DNA of 64,000 nucleotides, taken from the NCBI GenBank assembly GCA_036362985.1, contig JAYGXS010000002.1, positions 99,601,834 through 99,665,833 of the forward strand, in the 5' to 3' direction. How positions within the stretch are numbered: the first letter of the stretch is position 1; the number at the start of each line of letters is the position of its first letter. Below are positions 30,367 through 40,942 of the stretch, piece by piece. A model generated the notes under the pieces. The model worked only from the letters and a program-made list of their open reading frames with translations, searched no databases and was not told where the DNA came from. The stretch comes from Ligula intestinalis (Eukaryota > Platyhelminthes > Cestoda > Diphyllobothriidea > Diphyllobothriidae). Both the position numbers and the translations under genes were made by a program.

Positions 30367-32530
30367 ATGTATAAGCTTTCCTTACGTTGCGGCCAGCTTT
30401 TCGGTTGGAATCCGTTTAGCTTTATCGTTGTTCCTGTAACCGTGCTCTTGTTGTTTTTCTATGGCTTGTCATATCTCGAGTACACAGAAAAGTATCTCGC
30501 AGTCACCGTCGCTCGTATTCTTCCTCCACACTGTTGGGTGTGGACACTCATCACTTTCAGTTTTTACAATTCAAGTGTATTTGGTGTAATTTCGGATGTT
30601 CTAACCGTCTATCTTGTTTATATTTTCATACTTTCCTCTTGGAAATGGCTTGAGGTTACTAAATTCTTCCTTGTTATTCAACTTATTTCGGCTCTTTTAT
30701 CCGTATTTATCCTTTTTGTTGGTTATGCTATTACCTCTGATACAGATCTCTTGTGGAATGTACCCATTCATGGACTTTATCCATTGTTGGGCGGCGTCCT
30801 GATTGCAGCCCGCCAAGTCACACCTGACACCGTCCTTGCTAAACTCCCATTAGGGAAGTTTCGGATGAAACATGTTCCATTTGCTTGCTTATTGGTCGTG
30901 TTTCTGGGTGCCGCCTTCCGCATCCTCTACTTAATTCCTGTCATCGCAGTAACTTCGGGGGTTATTGTTAGCTGGATTTATCTACGTTTTTACCAGAAAC
31001 ATCCGAATGGTGAAATCGGTGACACTACGGATGCCTTCAAGTTTTCTGGGTACTAATTTTGCCTTCTGATCTATGTCAGTTGTTTCCCCAATCATTTAGA
31101 GCCTCCGATTTCAATAGCATCGAACACAATCTACAATTTCCTGGTTCGTATGCGTTTATGCCGTAAGCGCTCACAAACTATGGCCTTTGCACCTGAAAAT
31201 CTATCAGTAAAAATTGTGGAATCTGATCCTTCCAGTCGCCGCAGGTGTGTGTGCTCAGGTTTTATTTCGCGTTTTTCTTCTCTTTTCAGCTGCTCTTTTA
31301 CTTGGCATGTCTCTCTAGTAGCTGTGACTTTCCACTGTTTTTAACTGAATAATCTGTAAAACAAAGCGTTAATGACAGCTTAAATAGTCAGTAGTGGCCA
31401 TTCCGTTGTCTTTTTCGGTATCACCTTGTCTAAAACGAGGAGCGCATATCTTAAAGGTGATACCTTATTCGACAAGGAGTTATGTTGCATTGTTTCAAGC
31501 GCTGCTTCTTTCGACAGCTGGCTGCATCCGTTATCAATCAAGCGCACTTGTAAAATTTTATGATAGAAGCAGAAGCTTGTTATAGTCATTCAACGAATAG
31601 TCCGCGTAAGCTTATTCAACTAGATTCCGGTTAGTGGGGTACGTTTTGGACTAACCACACCCAAACCCGACTTCAACAAATCATTTTTCCTTGTGCCGAC
31701 AAGTGGGACGAGTATCTTCCCAAACGCTGTTTACGTGTGATGACTACTTGTACTCGTTGCGGCTGCGATCATGACTGGTCTAGCCGGCCTCAATTATATC
31801 CCGCGTGGTGCTTCACGTGCGACGATCCGTGGTCGCAGACCTGGACAGTTAGAGCCATTCAATCGCTGTTTCATATAAGCCAGCTAGTTCCCTACCGAGT
31901 GTAATACTGTCCCCCAAGTTAAACCAAGGTAACTTGCGACTGTTTTAGCCAATCGCCCGCGTCTTAGTCGCGCTTTGCCTTCATAATATTTGTTTACCTC
32001 CAGTGCACGCTTGTTTAAGGAGCAGGAGGCCATACTTAGTATGCTTCAGAGAGATGTCCCCCTAACCGGGGACGTTTGCTACGGTGACGTCACTTGTGTG
32101 TAATCTTCAGATTAGTTCATCTCGGCTTTACCTAGTTTCATGACCCTTATTCAGCCTTCAGTGCAAGCCCTCCCAGGATCATATAGGGCGCGCGATCCTT
32201 AGTCCACCATGCTTATCAACCTGAAATTTAAGTACCAACCAAGTCATTTCGCCCCAATAATAGTCTCGAGGGCTAGTCAGAGGTAGAGAATTGCAATAAT
32301 TCCCCGATCTTTTTTGTCTTATGTTTGCTTTCTTCAGGCAACTCGCACTGCAAGTTCTCAGGGAAAAGCTTCCCATGCCACCGGCCTATACCTCATCTCG
32401 TCTGAACTCTCCGCCGCAAACACAGAAGGAGGATCCTAGCCAATCTTCACCCCAAATTTCAAAAATTCGTGAACCGATTCCCGAACAATCCTCTTCCGTT
32501 CAGGTGGAGTCTAGTACCAACAAGCCCTAA
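30367..32530 (+). CDS. TMEM115: TMEM115-like Golgi rhomboid-fold membrane protein, three exons
   Basis: TMEM115 is a multi-pass Golgi protein, related in fold to rhomboids but without protease residues, linked to retrograde Golgi traffic. Exon 1 is 30367-31049, intron 1 is only 30 nt (31050-31079, GT...AG), exon 2 is 31080-31244, intron 2 is 31245-32337, and exon 3 is 32338-32530 ending in TAA. The spliced length is 1041 nt, 346 residues, against 351 in human. Hydrophobic segments lie near residues 18-36, 57-90, 100-122, 134-148 and 171-205, with LLGG at about 140-143 and SWIYLRFYQKH at 202-212. The cytosolic tail keeps RRRQLALQVLREKL across the exon 2/3 junction. Phases agree at both joins. 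No mutation seen. Confidence 0.93.
31245..32337 (+). other. TMEM115 intron 2
   Basis: The intron starts GTGTGTGT after CGCCGCAG and ends TTTGCTTTCTTCAG. It holds no recognisable gene. Small perfect palindromes are present (CATACTTAGTATG near 32032 and GTCCCC/GGGGAC near 32055). Confidence 0.8.
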
Positions 32531-33689
32531 CCTTCTCCCTCCCCTAGCGCTTTCAGGTGATGTATGTTCTTGCCACTGGTTCTACTTGTTCTGGTCACAT
32601 TGAGCATTCCGGCTGTGTTTGTTGTAAGTATGTCATTGCACACCTAAATACCTTTTGCTTGTCTTTGATTCTGGTCTCGTCTCAAATTACAGTAATCGGC
32701 TGGTACAAATATTCGTATCACCATATGACGTGTGTGATTTTGCTCGTTAAGTTTGCACTAATGCGCCGTTGGTGATTTGCATCTAAGTGTAATAGCCATA
32801 CTTATCCCCCCTCCCCCCTCAGTCGATCGCTTTTTCCGTTTACCCGCAGCATTGTCTTCGTACGTGCAAATTTGCATCTGAGACTTGGTGGCGACCCACA
32901 AAACTCGTCACTATCACAGACTTGTTCTGAGTTTAGCTTTTCCGACTCAACTTCCGTCTGTTCGAAGGCACCCGATAGCTAACCGCATTCGTTTGGTCTC
33001 TCATCCGCGGTGGGAATTTTTCTGGAAGAGGGAGTTGAGGAGGCATTACGGTTTATTTGTCGTGGTAACTAGGGCTCCGTACCTACCCATGCAGATCAGT
33101 TAGTTAGAGGAACGTATAGCTTTTCCACTTCGCTTTCATCACCGGTGGCCTACTATTTGGCAGACAAAAAAGCTGTCCTGATTACACACCGAGCTGCATG
33201 GGCTGTCTTTTTTTGGTTGAGCCCAGCAGTTGGCATAGCTAGCTTATCGGAAAATCTGTGAAGCCACGCATGGGAGATGCTGAGGCTACTGGGCACTTAC
33301 GCACATTGGTGGTCATGTAGGCGCGTTATCGCCGTTTCTTTGCAGGTTTATCGGAGACAGATAGGTGTTGCAAGAGTGTCATTGCCTAGTAAGCTCCCAT
33401 GCTGATAATCCAGAAAAATCGGGCCTTTTCAAACTGACCGAAGGCCTCACATAATTAACCTGTTATTATGATTGTCGATTCGGTCACTTTGTTCAGAACA
33501 CTGGCGTCCACGCTGCAGAACCAAACTGTCCAGGCGCACGTCGATCAGCTACGGCTTATGACTGTCTGTGTGCTACGAGCTCAACATGTCCATGCGCCTT
33601 GTTCTGTGACGTTAAAGCAGTGTTTGTATGCGGAGCACTACAATTATTGGGCCGAATAGGCAGAATTAACCAGAATGAGCTATCTATCG
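32531..33689. other. No gene recognised
   Basis: The start must include the TMEM115 3' UTR; no canonical AATAAA was seen close to the stop. The rest has short frames without recognisable content. Confidence 0.4.
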
Positions 33690-34010
33690 TGCGTAAAACC
33701 TTGACTTGCTTTCTCAGGCAGCAATGGAAACGAGCAAAACCAGAGCAAGTGTTGACTACGCAAGCTAGACCTGAGCGAGAGAAAGTGATGGCGACTGTTT
33801 TTATGCGATTTTGGAGCAACTTCAAGTGGTGTCCAGTTGGTGTGTTGCGCTACCCGAAGGATAGAGGTCCTTGCTGCCTTGGCCAAGAGGTGGTAGATTC
33901 AAGTGGCCTTTGTCAGCTGGGACTATTTGTACGCGCGTGGAGAAGTAGGTCAAGGGTCTTCAGGTCAGCAAATCGGAAAGCGCTCCCTGCAAATGTTCGT
34001 CACCCTGAGG
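33690..34010 (-). repeat. R2 repeat, copy 1 (LTR-like)
   Basis: The block with CAAGTGG-GTCCAGTTGG-GTGTTGCG and TCCTTGCTGCCTTGGCCAAGA matches, inverted, the sequence at 43320-43420. Both appear to be diverged copies of one interspersed repeat. The second copy carries AATAAA, which suggests an LTR. Confidence 0.45.
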
Positions 34011-34199
34011 CATAAGGTACCGGACAGAATTGTTTGCCGACCGCCACAGTTCTATTTAGCTAGTGTCCAGTGCGTTATTGAGATTAGCACGTACGCAAAC
34101 GATGGCCGAGGATTGCTATTTTAGGTGGTGAAGTCTGCCGTGGCCGTCGCAGTATCTATACTATTCTACCACTCGCAACGGTCAACTTATTGTTTTAGG

Positions 34200-34800
34200 C
34201 CCTCTACCACTGCGCGGATTCTAGTCCACAACAACCTCTCACAACCCTTTGCTATTTGGTCTAGCGTTCGAAAATGCTGTGTCCTGTCGCCCATCCGCTT
34301 TAACTACGCTATTGGCCGGGCTCTGGAGAGGGCTCTACAGGAAAAGGATGGTATTGAGTTTGCACCCGGGCGCCGGTTGACTGACCTCGACTATGCCGAT
34401 GATATCGCTTTGCTAGCTTCAAGCTTTGGTGATCTACAGTCTATGGTGTCACGGGTGAATGAGGTCGGTAAACTGATCGGGTTATCCATAAACACTGGAA
34501 AGACCAAGTGTTTTCATGCTGTATCCCTTTTGAGATTAGTGCCTGTCAACTTGAAGAAGTAGACAGTTTCAAATACCTTGGAGCGAGGTCACTTCCGAAT
34601 AGATAGAGTGAAGATGACATTGTCTTCTGAATTGACGCAGCATGATGAGTTTTTTTCCAGCCTTTGGAAGTGCCCATTGACCAGACGTGATATGTTTATC
34701 TCCACAAAGTTCCGTGCAGTTCGTTCTTCTATACGGATATCTGCTCCTTTTCCTGATTGGCTGGAGGACGCTCCCGGATCCTATTATCCTGCGCAGAGGC
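34200..34800 (+). mobile_element. RTE1: RTE-clade RT fragment
   Basis: 34260-34562 encodes the palm of an RTE reverse transcriptase: VRKCCVLSPIRFNYAIGRAL (consensus VRQGC...), then LTDLDYADDIALLASSFGDL with the catalytic YADD intact, then VGKLIGLSINTGKTK. After a frame break the next part appears at 34565-34790 (FKYLGA, TRRDMFISTKFR). No endonuclease is attached. Confidence 0.8.
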
Positions 34801-34954
34801 ATAGAGTACACACAGAGAAACTGGCTTGTTTACTGTGAGCAGCTTGTTTCGTGCAGAAACTTTTGTCTCCTCCTCTCCTACAGTACACTGTCCAACCTAA
34901 TTGGTCTTTCGGACTTTAGGGAACCTTCTGTATACGAATATCACTTCTTTCGAC

Positions 34955-35135
34955 AACGATATAGACTGTAGATCAGTGAAGCTTGAGACATCAGCATAGT
35001 CGAGATCACGTAACCGGTGTCTGAGTGCAAACTCAGCACCATTAAGTTTGTTAAGGCCCTCCCGAGGATGCACTCAATAACGTAGTTTAATAGAATGGGT
35101 GACAGGATCCAACCTTTTCGAACGCCAGCCAGAAT
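34955..35135 (-). mobile_element. RTE2: short inverted RTE RT fragment
   Basis: On the minus strand GVRKGWILSPILLNYVIECI is followed in another frame by EFALRHRLRDLDYAD. This is the same RT segment as in RTE1, in the opposite direction and with more damage. Confidence 0.65.
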
Positions 35136-35224
35136 ACCAGCCGGTTAGGGGAGGGTTTTTAATGGACCAGAACTGGCGCAGCACCAGAGCGGGCGTAGTA
35201 TAGCAGGGGATCAAGTGAGTTAAA

Positions 35225-35572
35225 CCCGAGCAACTGCGATCTTCAGACCATGGCTACTTAGTAGAGGAGAAGTCGGTAGAGGCCAGAGTAGTCGGAACAG
35301 TATATTGTGTACACAAAGGAACGGAGAATAGTAGGGAAGAAGATTGACTACGGAGAGCATGACCTTCTACGGGAGTGGCGTGATCCAAAGTGAAGCATAG
35401 TTGCTGGAATCCGGGCGGCCCGGAGAGACAGTGTACACGCGTGTAGGCTTTATATTCGTCGCCAGCCAGAACGCAGGCTTTGCGACAACTGTGATTGGCT
35501 GATCCGGGTGTTGAGAACCGCATTGGTGGGCCTTTGATATAGTCCACCTCGGCGCCAGCTAGTCACAACAGT
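35225..35572 (-). repeat. R1 repeat, copy a
   Basis: R1 is a family of about 350 bp found at least eight times between 35 and 41.4 kb in both directions. Read in the R1 direction it starts TGTTGTGACTAGCT and ends with GCAGTTGCTCGGGTTTAAC and CCTGCTATA. A conserved inner block contains GTGTACACAATATAC and CCACTCTGGCC; one copy has AATAAA at that point. This looks like an LTR or a SINE-like element, but I cannot class it. This copy has a clear 5' end at 35572. Confidence 0.6.
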
Positions 35573-36345
35573 AGTGTGGTAACCTGCTCACAGTTTTGCT
35601 GCGCTGACTCATCTTATCTTCGCTTGTCAAGCCTTTGGTACTCGCGCGTGATCAGACAACTTCCCATCGCGCCGTTAATCGCTGCTAGAGGCCCAAGATG
35701 TCCTGTCTGTTCCTCGGCGCCTCAACTTGAAGCGCACATAAGCTCGTAAATAAGCAATGCGTGCCGTTTCGCCTGACTGTCTGCACAGGCCACAAGGAGC
35801 CTCTCCAGCAGTCAAGATTTCGCAGGAGCGGAACTGGCCGGGGACGCAGTGGTTCCCATCGTTTGACAGAGTCTGTTATAAAGCTTTTTTTGCAGTAAAA
35901 TCTCTTCCTACCAACTCTGTTTTACCTGGCTTTTGATTGAGGGAACCTTCTCTTGTCGATACAACTACCCTATGAAAGTAGGTCTTGAGTAATTCTGATG
36001 GCATTATTCGGCACAAAGGACTCGGATTTTGCGCACCAAGGACCTAACTGTCCCCAAAATAGGGACCGAAATTTGCGAAAAATGAAACTTTCGACACGGA
36101 CTGGCCCCTAAACGGAAAGACCTGTCAACTCAAATCAACAACATGGCGGCCGCATTAAGCTCCCTTACATAAAGAGCGAATTGAGCCGGGAAATTGGAGT
36201 GCAATCTGGCCAATGTTGAGCGGTTGTAAGTACCTCTGGGTGAGGCTGCTACTGCTCGCCCAGGTTTTATCAAGCCCTTGAACTGTTTATAGGTTTATCG
36301 TGTAGTGTTAAGGTTATTATAGTTAACTGTAGTGGGTCGTGCCTG
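35573..36345. other. No gene recognised between R1 copies
   Basis: About 770 bases of non-repeat-looking sequence with no frame I can support. Confidence 0.4.
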
Positions 36346-36770
36346 GCCGACTAGCTCGCATCGAAATGCGCTTTCCCAAAGGCTCACTGATGCGGTTTTT
36401 TGACGTCTTGATCAGCCAATCACAGTTCCTGCATCTACGTGGTGTGGGCCAAGTGATGAATAGCAAGCTTGCACGCGTTCCCGACGCAAGCTGCTTCTTT
36501 GCCTAAAATATCCAGGCCGACCTAGCCAATGGACGCGCTCTCTGTCTTCTGGCCTGATTGCTGCTAGGACCTCACTTGGGACCCGGTCAATCTACTGAAC
36601 GGACGTTTCCTCCCAAGTCAGAATTCCTCTATCTATTCTTCCTTCCTTTGTGTGCACAATACATTCTTCCTACTACACTGGCCTTTAACGACTTCCCTCC
36701 TGCACTAAGATCACAGTTGCTGGGTTTAACTAGCTAAATCACCTGCGATATAACCACAAAAGCAGCGATC
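36346..36770 (+). repeat. R1 repeat, copy b
   Basis: Starts near GACTAGCTCGCATCG and has TGTGTGCACAATACATTC, CTACACTGGCC and ATCACAGTTGCTGGGTTTAAC. The first bases are altered (GGCCGACTAGCT). Confidence 0.6.
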
Positions 36771-36783
36771 TTCCAGGTACGTT

Positions 36784-37140
36784 GTAGTGACTAGCTCGCG
36801 TCGAAAAGAACTCCGCTAGATTCTCACTACTGCGGTTTTCGACGTTTGCGAACAGCCAAACACAGATGCCGCAACGCTGGTCCTAAGCACGTCGACCAAT
36901 AGGAAGCCTGCATGCGTGGACGCCGTCTCTCTGGGCCGCGGGGATTCCTGCTATTATATCGCACTTCGGATCACACCTCTCCAGCGGAAGGTCGTACTCT
37001 CTGTGGTCAATCTTCTTCCCTACTGTGTACACAATATACTTTTCCTACCACTCTGGCCTTCCCAAGGCTTCTCCTCTACTAAGTAACTATGGGCTGAAGA
37101 TTGCAGTTGCTGGGGTTTAACTCACTTAACCCTCTGCGAT
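36784..37140 (+). repeat. R1 repeat, copy c
   Basis: The best-preserved forward copy: TGTAGTGACTAGCTCGC at the start, TGTGTACACAATATAC inside, and GATTGCAGTTGCTGGGG then TTTAACTCACTTAACC at the end. It is nearly end-to-end with copy b. Confidence 0.65.
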
Positions 37141-37145
37141 GCAGG

Positions 37146-37545
37146 TTTCTTGAGCGGAGAGAGAAGTCATAGGAAGGCCAGAGTGCTAAGAAGAGTGTAT
37201 TCTGTACAGACAGAAAGGAGCATAGTTAAGGCAGTCTTGAGTGCAGGTCCAGCCGCGAGGCAGGCAAGGTGTGGAGTTATGTCTGGTGACATTCATCCTA
37301 ACAGCCACCGTTAGCTGTCTGGTTTTATGCAGCCTTGGATCTGATTGGCTGGACCGCACGAGGTTACACCACGGTGTGTGCGCAGCCGTGACTGAGCGTG
37401 TTAGTAGGTCGTGCCAGACAGGGTGTGGGCAGTCAGCGTGACTGCAACCTTGGTGTGATGAGTCAGCGATGGCAGGTTCCCACAGTGGCACTGACGCCCA
37501 CTGCAGGTTCGTCCCGACATCTCCGTCGCCAAAATGACTCGTATG
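37146..37545 (-). repeat. R1 repeat, copy d
   Basis: Inverted relative to copy c and only a few bases away. It shows AGGAAGGCCAGAGTG and GTGTATTCTGTACAGACAG. The far end is unclear. Confidence 0.5.
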
Positions 37546-37584
37546 TGCCATGCATCCATCCTTTAGGCTAAGCTATTCGTATTA

Positions 37585-38511
37585 AAGTTGAGCTGTTATG
37601 TCTGAGGTACGGCAAGGCTGTGTCCTGTCGCCCATCCTATTTAACTACACCAATGACTGGATTCGCAGTGTTATGGCCCGAGGAATAGGCAGAAAGTGAG
37701 ACAAAGGGCTGGTTCTGGGGACAAGAGTTTTATTCAGAGCAACACAAATACTGCGGATTTTCCAGCTTGACCACCACAGGGTGCTTACGAGGTTTTGCTC
37801 CTTCTGGAACAATCCTGACCTACGGTGTGCGACCGGTGTTTTGACCTGCACACTGATCGATAGTTTGCCGCGCTGTTTGAGCGATCGTCACGTGTGCACA
37901 CTGATCGATGGTTTCCCACGCTGTGTGGACGGTCGTTAGCGCGTTCTGTTTGCACGCATGACTCAACTCGCGTGCGCTTCTGGCAATAGGCCCTGGGTGC
38001 ACTGCCTCATATGTCCCTGTAACACTAGGGAAGGCTCTACGTGAAGATGATGATATTGAGCTTGCACCCGATCGCAGGTTGGTTCATCTCGACTATGCCG
38101 ATGATGTCAGTCTTTGGCGGTTTACAGTCTATGGTGACACGGTCGAAGGAGGTCACGTAATCGGCCGGTTTGCCCATAAAGGCTGGGAATACTAAAGTTT
38201 TTTCATACTGCATCCCTGCCCAATAAAAGGTACCCCTTGCGGCTGTCCCTTTGAAGAAGTAGACAGTTTCCGTCGAATGAACTCACTAAGGATAACATTG
38301 GTCCCGAATCGATGCAGTTGCTTTTTCTCAAATCTTCTAAAGTCCTTGTGGACCCAACATTGCATTTCCATTGTCAGGAGGGTTCGCGTGTACCGTGCGT
38401 CCCTGCGGTTTGCCCTTCTCTCCGGATGTGAATGCTGGACTTTGGGTGTGGAAGATTAAGTATTTGACGACTACTTTTCGATGGGCATCCCTTTGGGGGA
38501 GGTCTATAGGA
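37585..38511 (+). mobile_element. RTE3: RTE RT fragment with solo LTR inside
   Basis: EVRQGCVLSPILFNYTNDWI (37595-37665) is cut by a 356-bp LTR and resumes at 38025 with GKALREDDDIELAPD and LDYADDVS. It continues through VRVYRASLRFALLSGCECW (38380-38440) to about 38511, where R1 copy e begins. Frame breaks are present, so it is dead. Confidence 0.7.
37669..38024 (-). mobile_element. Solo LTR inserted in RTE3
   Basis: The insert has TGTTA...TAACA ends and splits the RTE codons for DWI and LGKALRE. The right flank begins CTAG; the left flank ends GCAG, probably a mutated copy of a 4-bp target duplication. On the minus strand AATAAAACTC lies about 60 nt before the end, where an LTR poly(A) signal belongs, so the minus strand is the likely sense. 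No internal element genes remain. Confidence 0.65.
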
Positions 38512-38875
38512 GTGAAAGCTAAGACGGTTAAACCTTACACCTACAATCTTCCAGGCCCGGTTCCTTAGGAGATTAGAGAAGTCTTGGAAGGCCAGAGGAG
38601 AAGAGATAGTTTTTTTGCGTACACAATGGAAAGGAGACTGTGTGTAGAGAAGGTGGACCTCGGAGAACACGTCCTTCTGCTGGAGCGTTGTGGTCCTAAG
38701 TCTCGTCTAGTAGCCGAGAGTGAAGGAAAAGAGATTTGTTCGAGTGGTGCTTGGCGGCTGCGAGAACCTAGATACACGTGTGTGTGTCCGAGTGGAATTA
38801 GGTCAAGTCTCTGCAGATCAGCGCGATCGGAAGTGCTGACTGAGGTATTGGATGACCTGTAGGCAGCTGGCGTTG
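38512..38875 (-). repeat. R1 repeat, copy e
   Basis: Left end reads CTATAGGAGTGAAAGCTAAG and GGTTAAACC, the R1 3' end inverted. GGAAGGCCAGAGG and GCGTACACAATGG are inside. It starts exactly where RTE3 stops. Confidence 0.55.
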
Positions 38876-38930
38876 AACAATGACGCCGGACAAAGCAATA
38901 GAGAAGGTGGACGGCAGAAACCGCTACATG

Positions 38931-39590
38931 CCCTTCTCTCCGGATGTGAATTCTGGACCTTGGGTGTAGAAGATTAAGTATTTGACCACTACTGTTCGAT
39001 GGTCATCCTTTGGGGGAACTATGTTGTGACTAGCTGCACACGAAGTGCACTTGTGAATGCTTCTCGTGACTAGCTCAAGTAGAAGTACACTTCACGAACG
39101 CTTGCTGCTTCCGGCTTCTGGAGCAGTCAGTCACAGGCCCACTCACACAGGACTTCATGTGACGACTGCCGAGCAGACATCACTTCAGGCGCCGTCCGCT
39201 GGTTTGCGGTTGTGCGTTCGTTTGAGAATCAATTTCTTCTTGCCCATTGCTGCTTTCTTCTGTACCGAATAAACCCCTTCTAAAGCTCTAGCCTTCCATG
39301 ACTTCTCTTTACCTAAGGAACTGGGCCTGAAGATCGTGGTTGCGATAAGTACACCGACTCGCCGCGATATTTCTATTGCAAAAAATGTCCGCGTGTACCG
39401 TCCAGTCTGTTCTATACCGCTGAAAATCCTGGGTTATGCAAGTAGAAGATAAACAGAAAATGGAGGTATTTAACCGCTACTGATTAAAGACCATTCTTCG
39501 AGTGAAGTACACCGAAATGAGACAGCACGCGCTCGCTGGGTCAACATTGCAGGAGTATGTCAGGCTATCGCGGAAAGAGTATCACAGGTC
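38931..39590 (+). mobile_element. RTE4: RTE RT fragments around R1 copy f
   Basis: 38931-39026 repeats the 38405-38511 segment of RTE3 (CCCTTCTCTCCGGATGTGAA...). After R1 copy f, 39350-39520 resumes with an RRDISIAKNVRVYR-like stretch and an ILRVKYT-like end. Only short, broken RT pieces remain. Confidence 0.55.
39027..39350 (+). repeat. R1 repeat, copy f
   Basis: Starts TGTTGTGACTAGCTGCAC. A second GTGACTAGCTCAAG follows 40 bases later, a local duplication of the 5' end. It has CCGAATAAACCCC where other copies have ACAATATAC, so the ancestral motif may be a poly(A) signal. The end merges into RTE4 at CGCCGCGATATT. Confidence 0.6.
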
Positions 39591-39597
39591 GTTAAGT

Positions 39598-39960
39598 AAG
39601 TTCAACCCTAGCAACTGGGATCTTCAGACCATGGTTACTTAGTGGAGATGAAATCTTGGGAAGGCCAGAGTGGAAAGAACAGTATATTTTGTACACAGAG
39701 GAACTGAGAATAGATGGAAGAAGTCTGACTTAGGAGACCATGACCAGCCAGGAGAGCCAGCCAGGCCCAAGTGGAGTTTTACCAGCAGGCATGCAAGCGG
39801 CAGCGAGAATGGGCATTGTCTGGTTGCTTTGATGCCTTTTGGCTGGACAGACAGCATTGACGTAGGCATGCCTGCGTCTTATTCGCCGCCGGAAGAAACC
39901 AGCTTTTGTGGCATCTTTGATTGGCTGTTGTAGAGGCACGCGTTAAGAGCAGTGGGTCTT
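39598..39960 (-). repeat. R1 repeat, copy g
   Basis: Inverted copy close to copy a: ACCCTAGCAACTGGGATCTTC, ACCATGGTTACTTAGTGGAG, GGGAAGGCCAGAGTGG and TTTTGTACACAGAGG. The 5' end near 39960 has diverged. Confidence 0.55.
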
Positions 39961-40404
39961 TGGATATGCTTTCTTATGTGGAGTTGGACACCACAAGATA
40001 ACTGGGCATGAACGTCATCCTTTACCTCAGGAGCTGTGTAACTGCCTTTGATGCGGCATGGTTACCCACTTTAAGGCGTCGAAGAGGTGATGAGTTCAGT
40101 TTGTGAGGACATAGAGGTGGTTCTTGGCCTTCTGCCTATATCGTTGCCTAAATACACTCGTATAGATGGGATACCATGGATCGTCACGCGTGGAGAGCTA
40201 TAATACGTCACGATTTTTGCCTCTGACGATGAACTTCTGTAAGAATTGGAAAAGTTCGAACAATAAACCAATTGTTCCCCTAGTGCTCGGCAAGCCCCGC
40301 CCATGCAAAATCCCGAAAACTCGAACCTTCTTCATTCGCGAAAAATTGATGTCTCAGGATAGTGAATGCGAAAAGGCGACGACAGCAAGTAAACATATTC
40401 TGTA
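39961..40404. other. No gene recognised
   Basis: Nothing recognisable until the SINE-related sequence that begins near 40405. Confidence 0.4.
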
Positions 40405-40608
40405 CACTAGTTGATGAACGTTCACCGACCGCTAACAGAACTCTGTTGTCCCGCTTTGCCTATGCCTTGGGCCTTATTTATCGGGGCCTGTCAGCAGCCG
40501 TAGCAGCTATTAGGCAGATAACATGTCGGGACAATTGTGTTCCACTACCTGTCAGTGAGTGTTCATCAGCTAGTGTCAATATCTTCTCACGTAAATTGGC
40601 AAGACAAT
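40405..40608. repeat. SINE remnants, inverted then forward
   Basis: 40405-40520 matches the SINE tail and body on the minus strand (GTTCACCGACCGCTAAC, CTTGGGCC, CAGCAGCCG). 40548-40608 is a forward SINE tail (GTTCATCAGCTAGTGTCAAT) that leads directly into the next SINE head. Confidence 0.5.
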
Positions 40609-40942
40609 GAGCTTGCAGCTCAATGATTAGAGCGTTAGACTCGAAGCAAAAAATCGCGAGTTCGAGGTTCGGTTGTTGAAGCACTTGCGTCTGGGTATGA
40701 CTGACTGACGATGGCTAGCCAGCCAGAAACTGCTTTTCCAGCCTCCCCTGTTTTTGGCGGCAATATTATCTGCCTATGCTGCCGGCCGCTATAGCTGCTA
40801 TCAGGGCCCGAGGAATGAAACCCAAGGAAAAGACGCCACGGACAATGATTTCTGTTAGACGTCAGTTAACGTTCATCTAGGAGTGTTAATACCTCTCGAT
40901 CTAAACCGGTACAACAATGAGCTCGTGGCTGAATGGTTAGCT
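40609..40942 (+). repeat. tRNA-derived SINE, tandem head-to-tail
   Basis: GAGCTTGCAGCTCAATGATTAGAG at the head resembles a tRNA A box and GCGAGTTCGAGGTTCG a B box, as in Pol III promoters. The body (CCAGCCTCCCCTGTTTTTGG, CTATCAGGGCCCGAGGAAT) ends with a tail GTTCATCTAGGAGTGTTAAT. A second head, GAGCTCGTGGCTGAATGGTTAG, starts at 40919, 310 bp after the first, and is cut by R1 copy h. Confidence 0.7.

Noticed and set aside
33599..34015. 138-codon frame as a host gene
   Set aside because: It overlaps the R2 repeat and has no protein-like motif.
37669..38024. DNA transposon, because of inverted ends
   Set aside because: The inverted match is only about five bases (TGTTA/TAACA) and a poly(A) signal is correctly placed for an LTR.
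40609..40680. tRNA gene
   Set aside because: A and B box-like motifs are present, but the cloverleaf cannot be closed and the same unit recurs with a SINE body and tail, so it is a SINE head.
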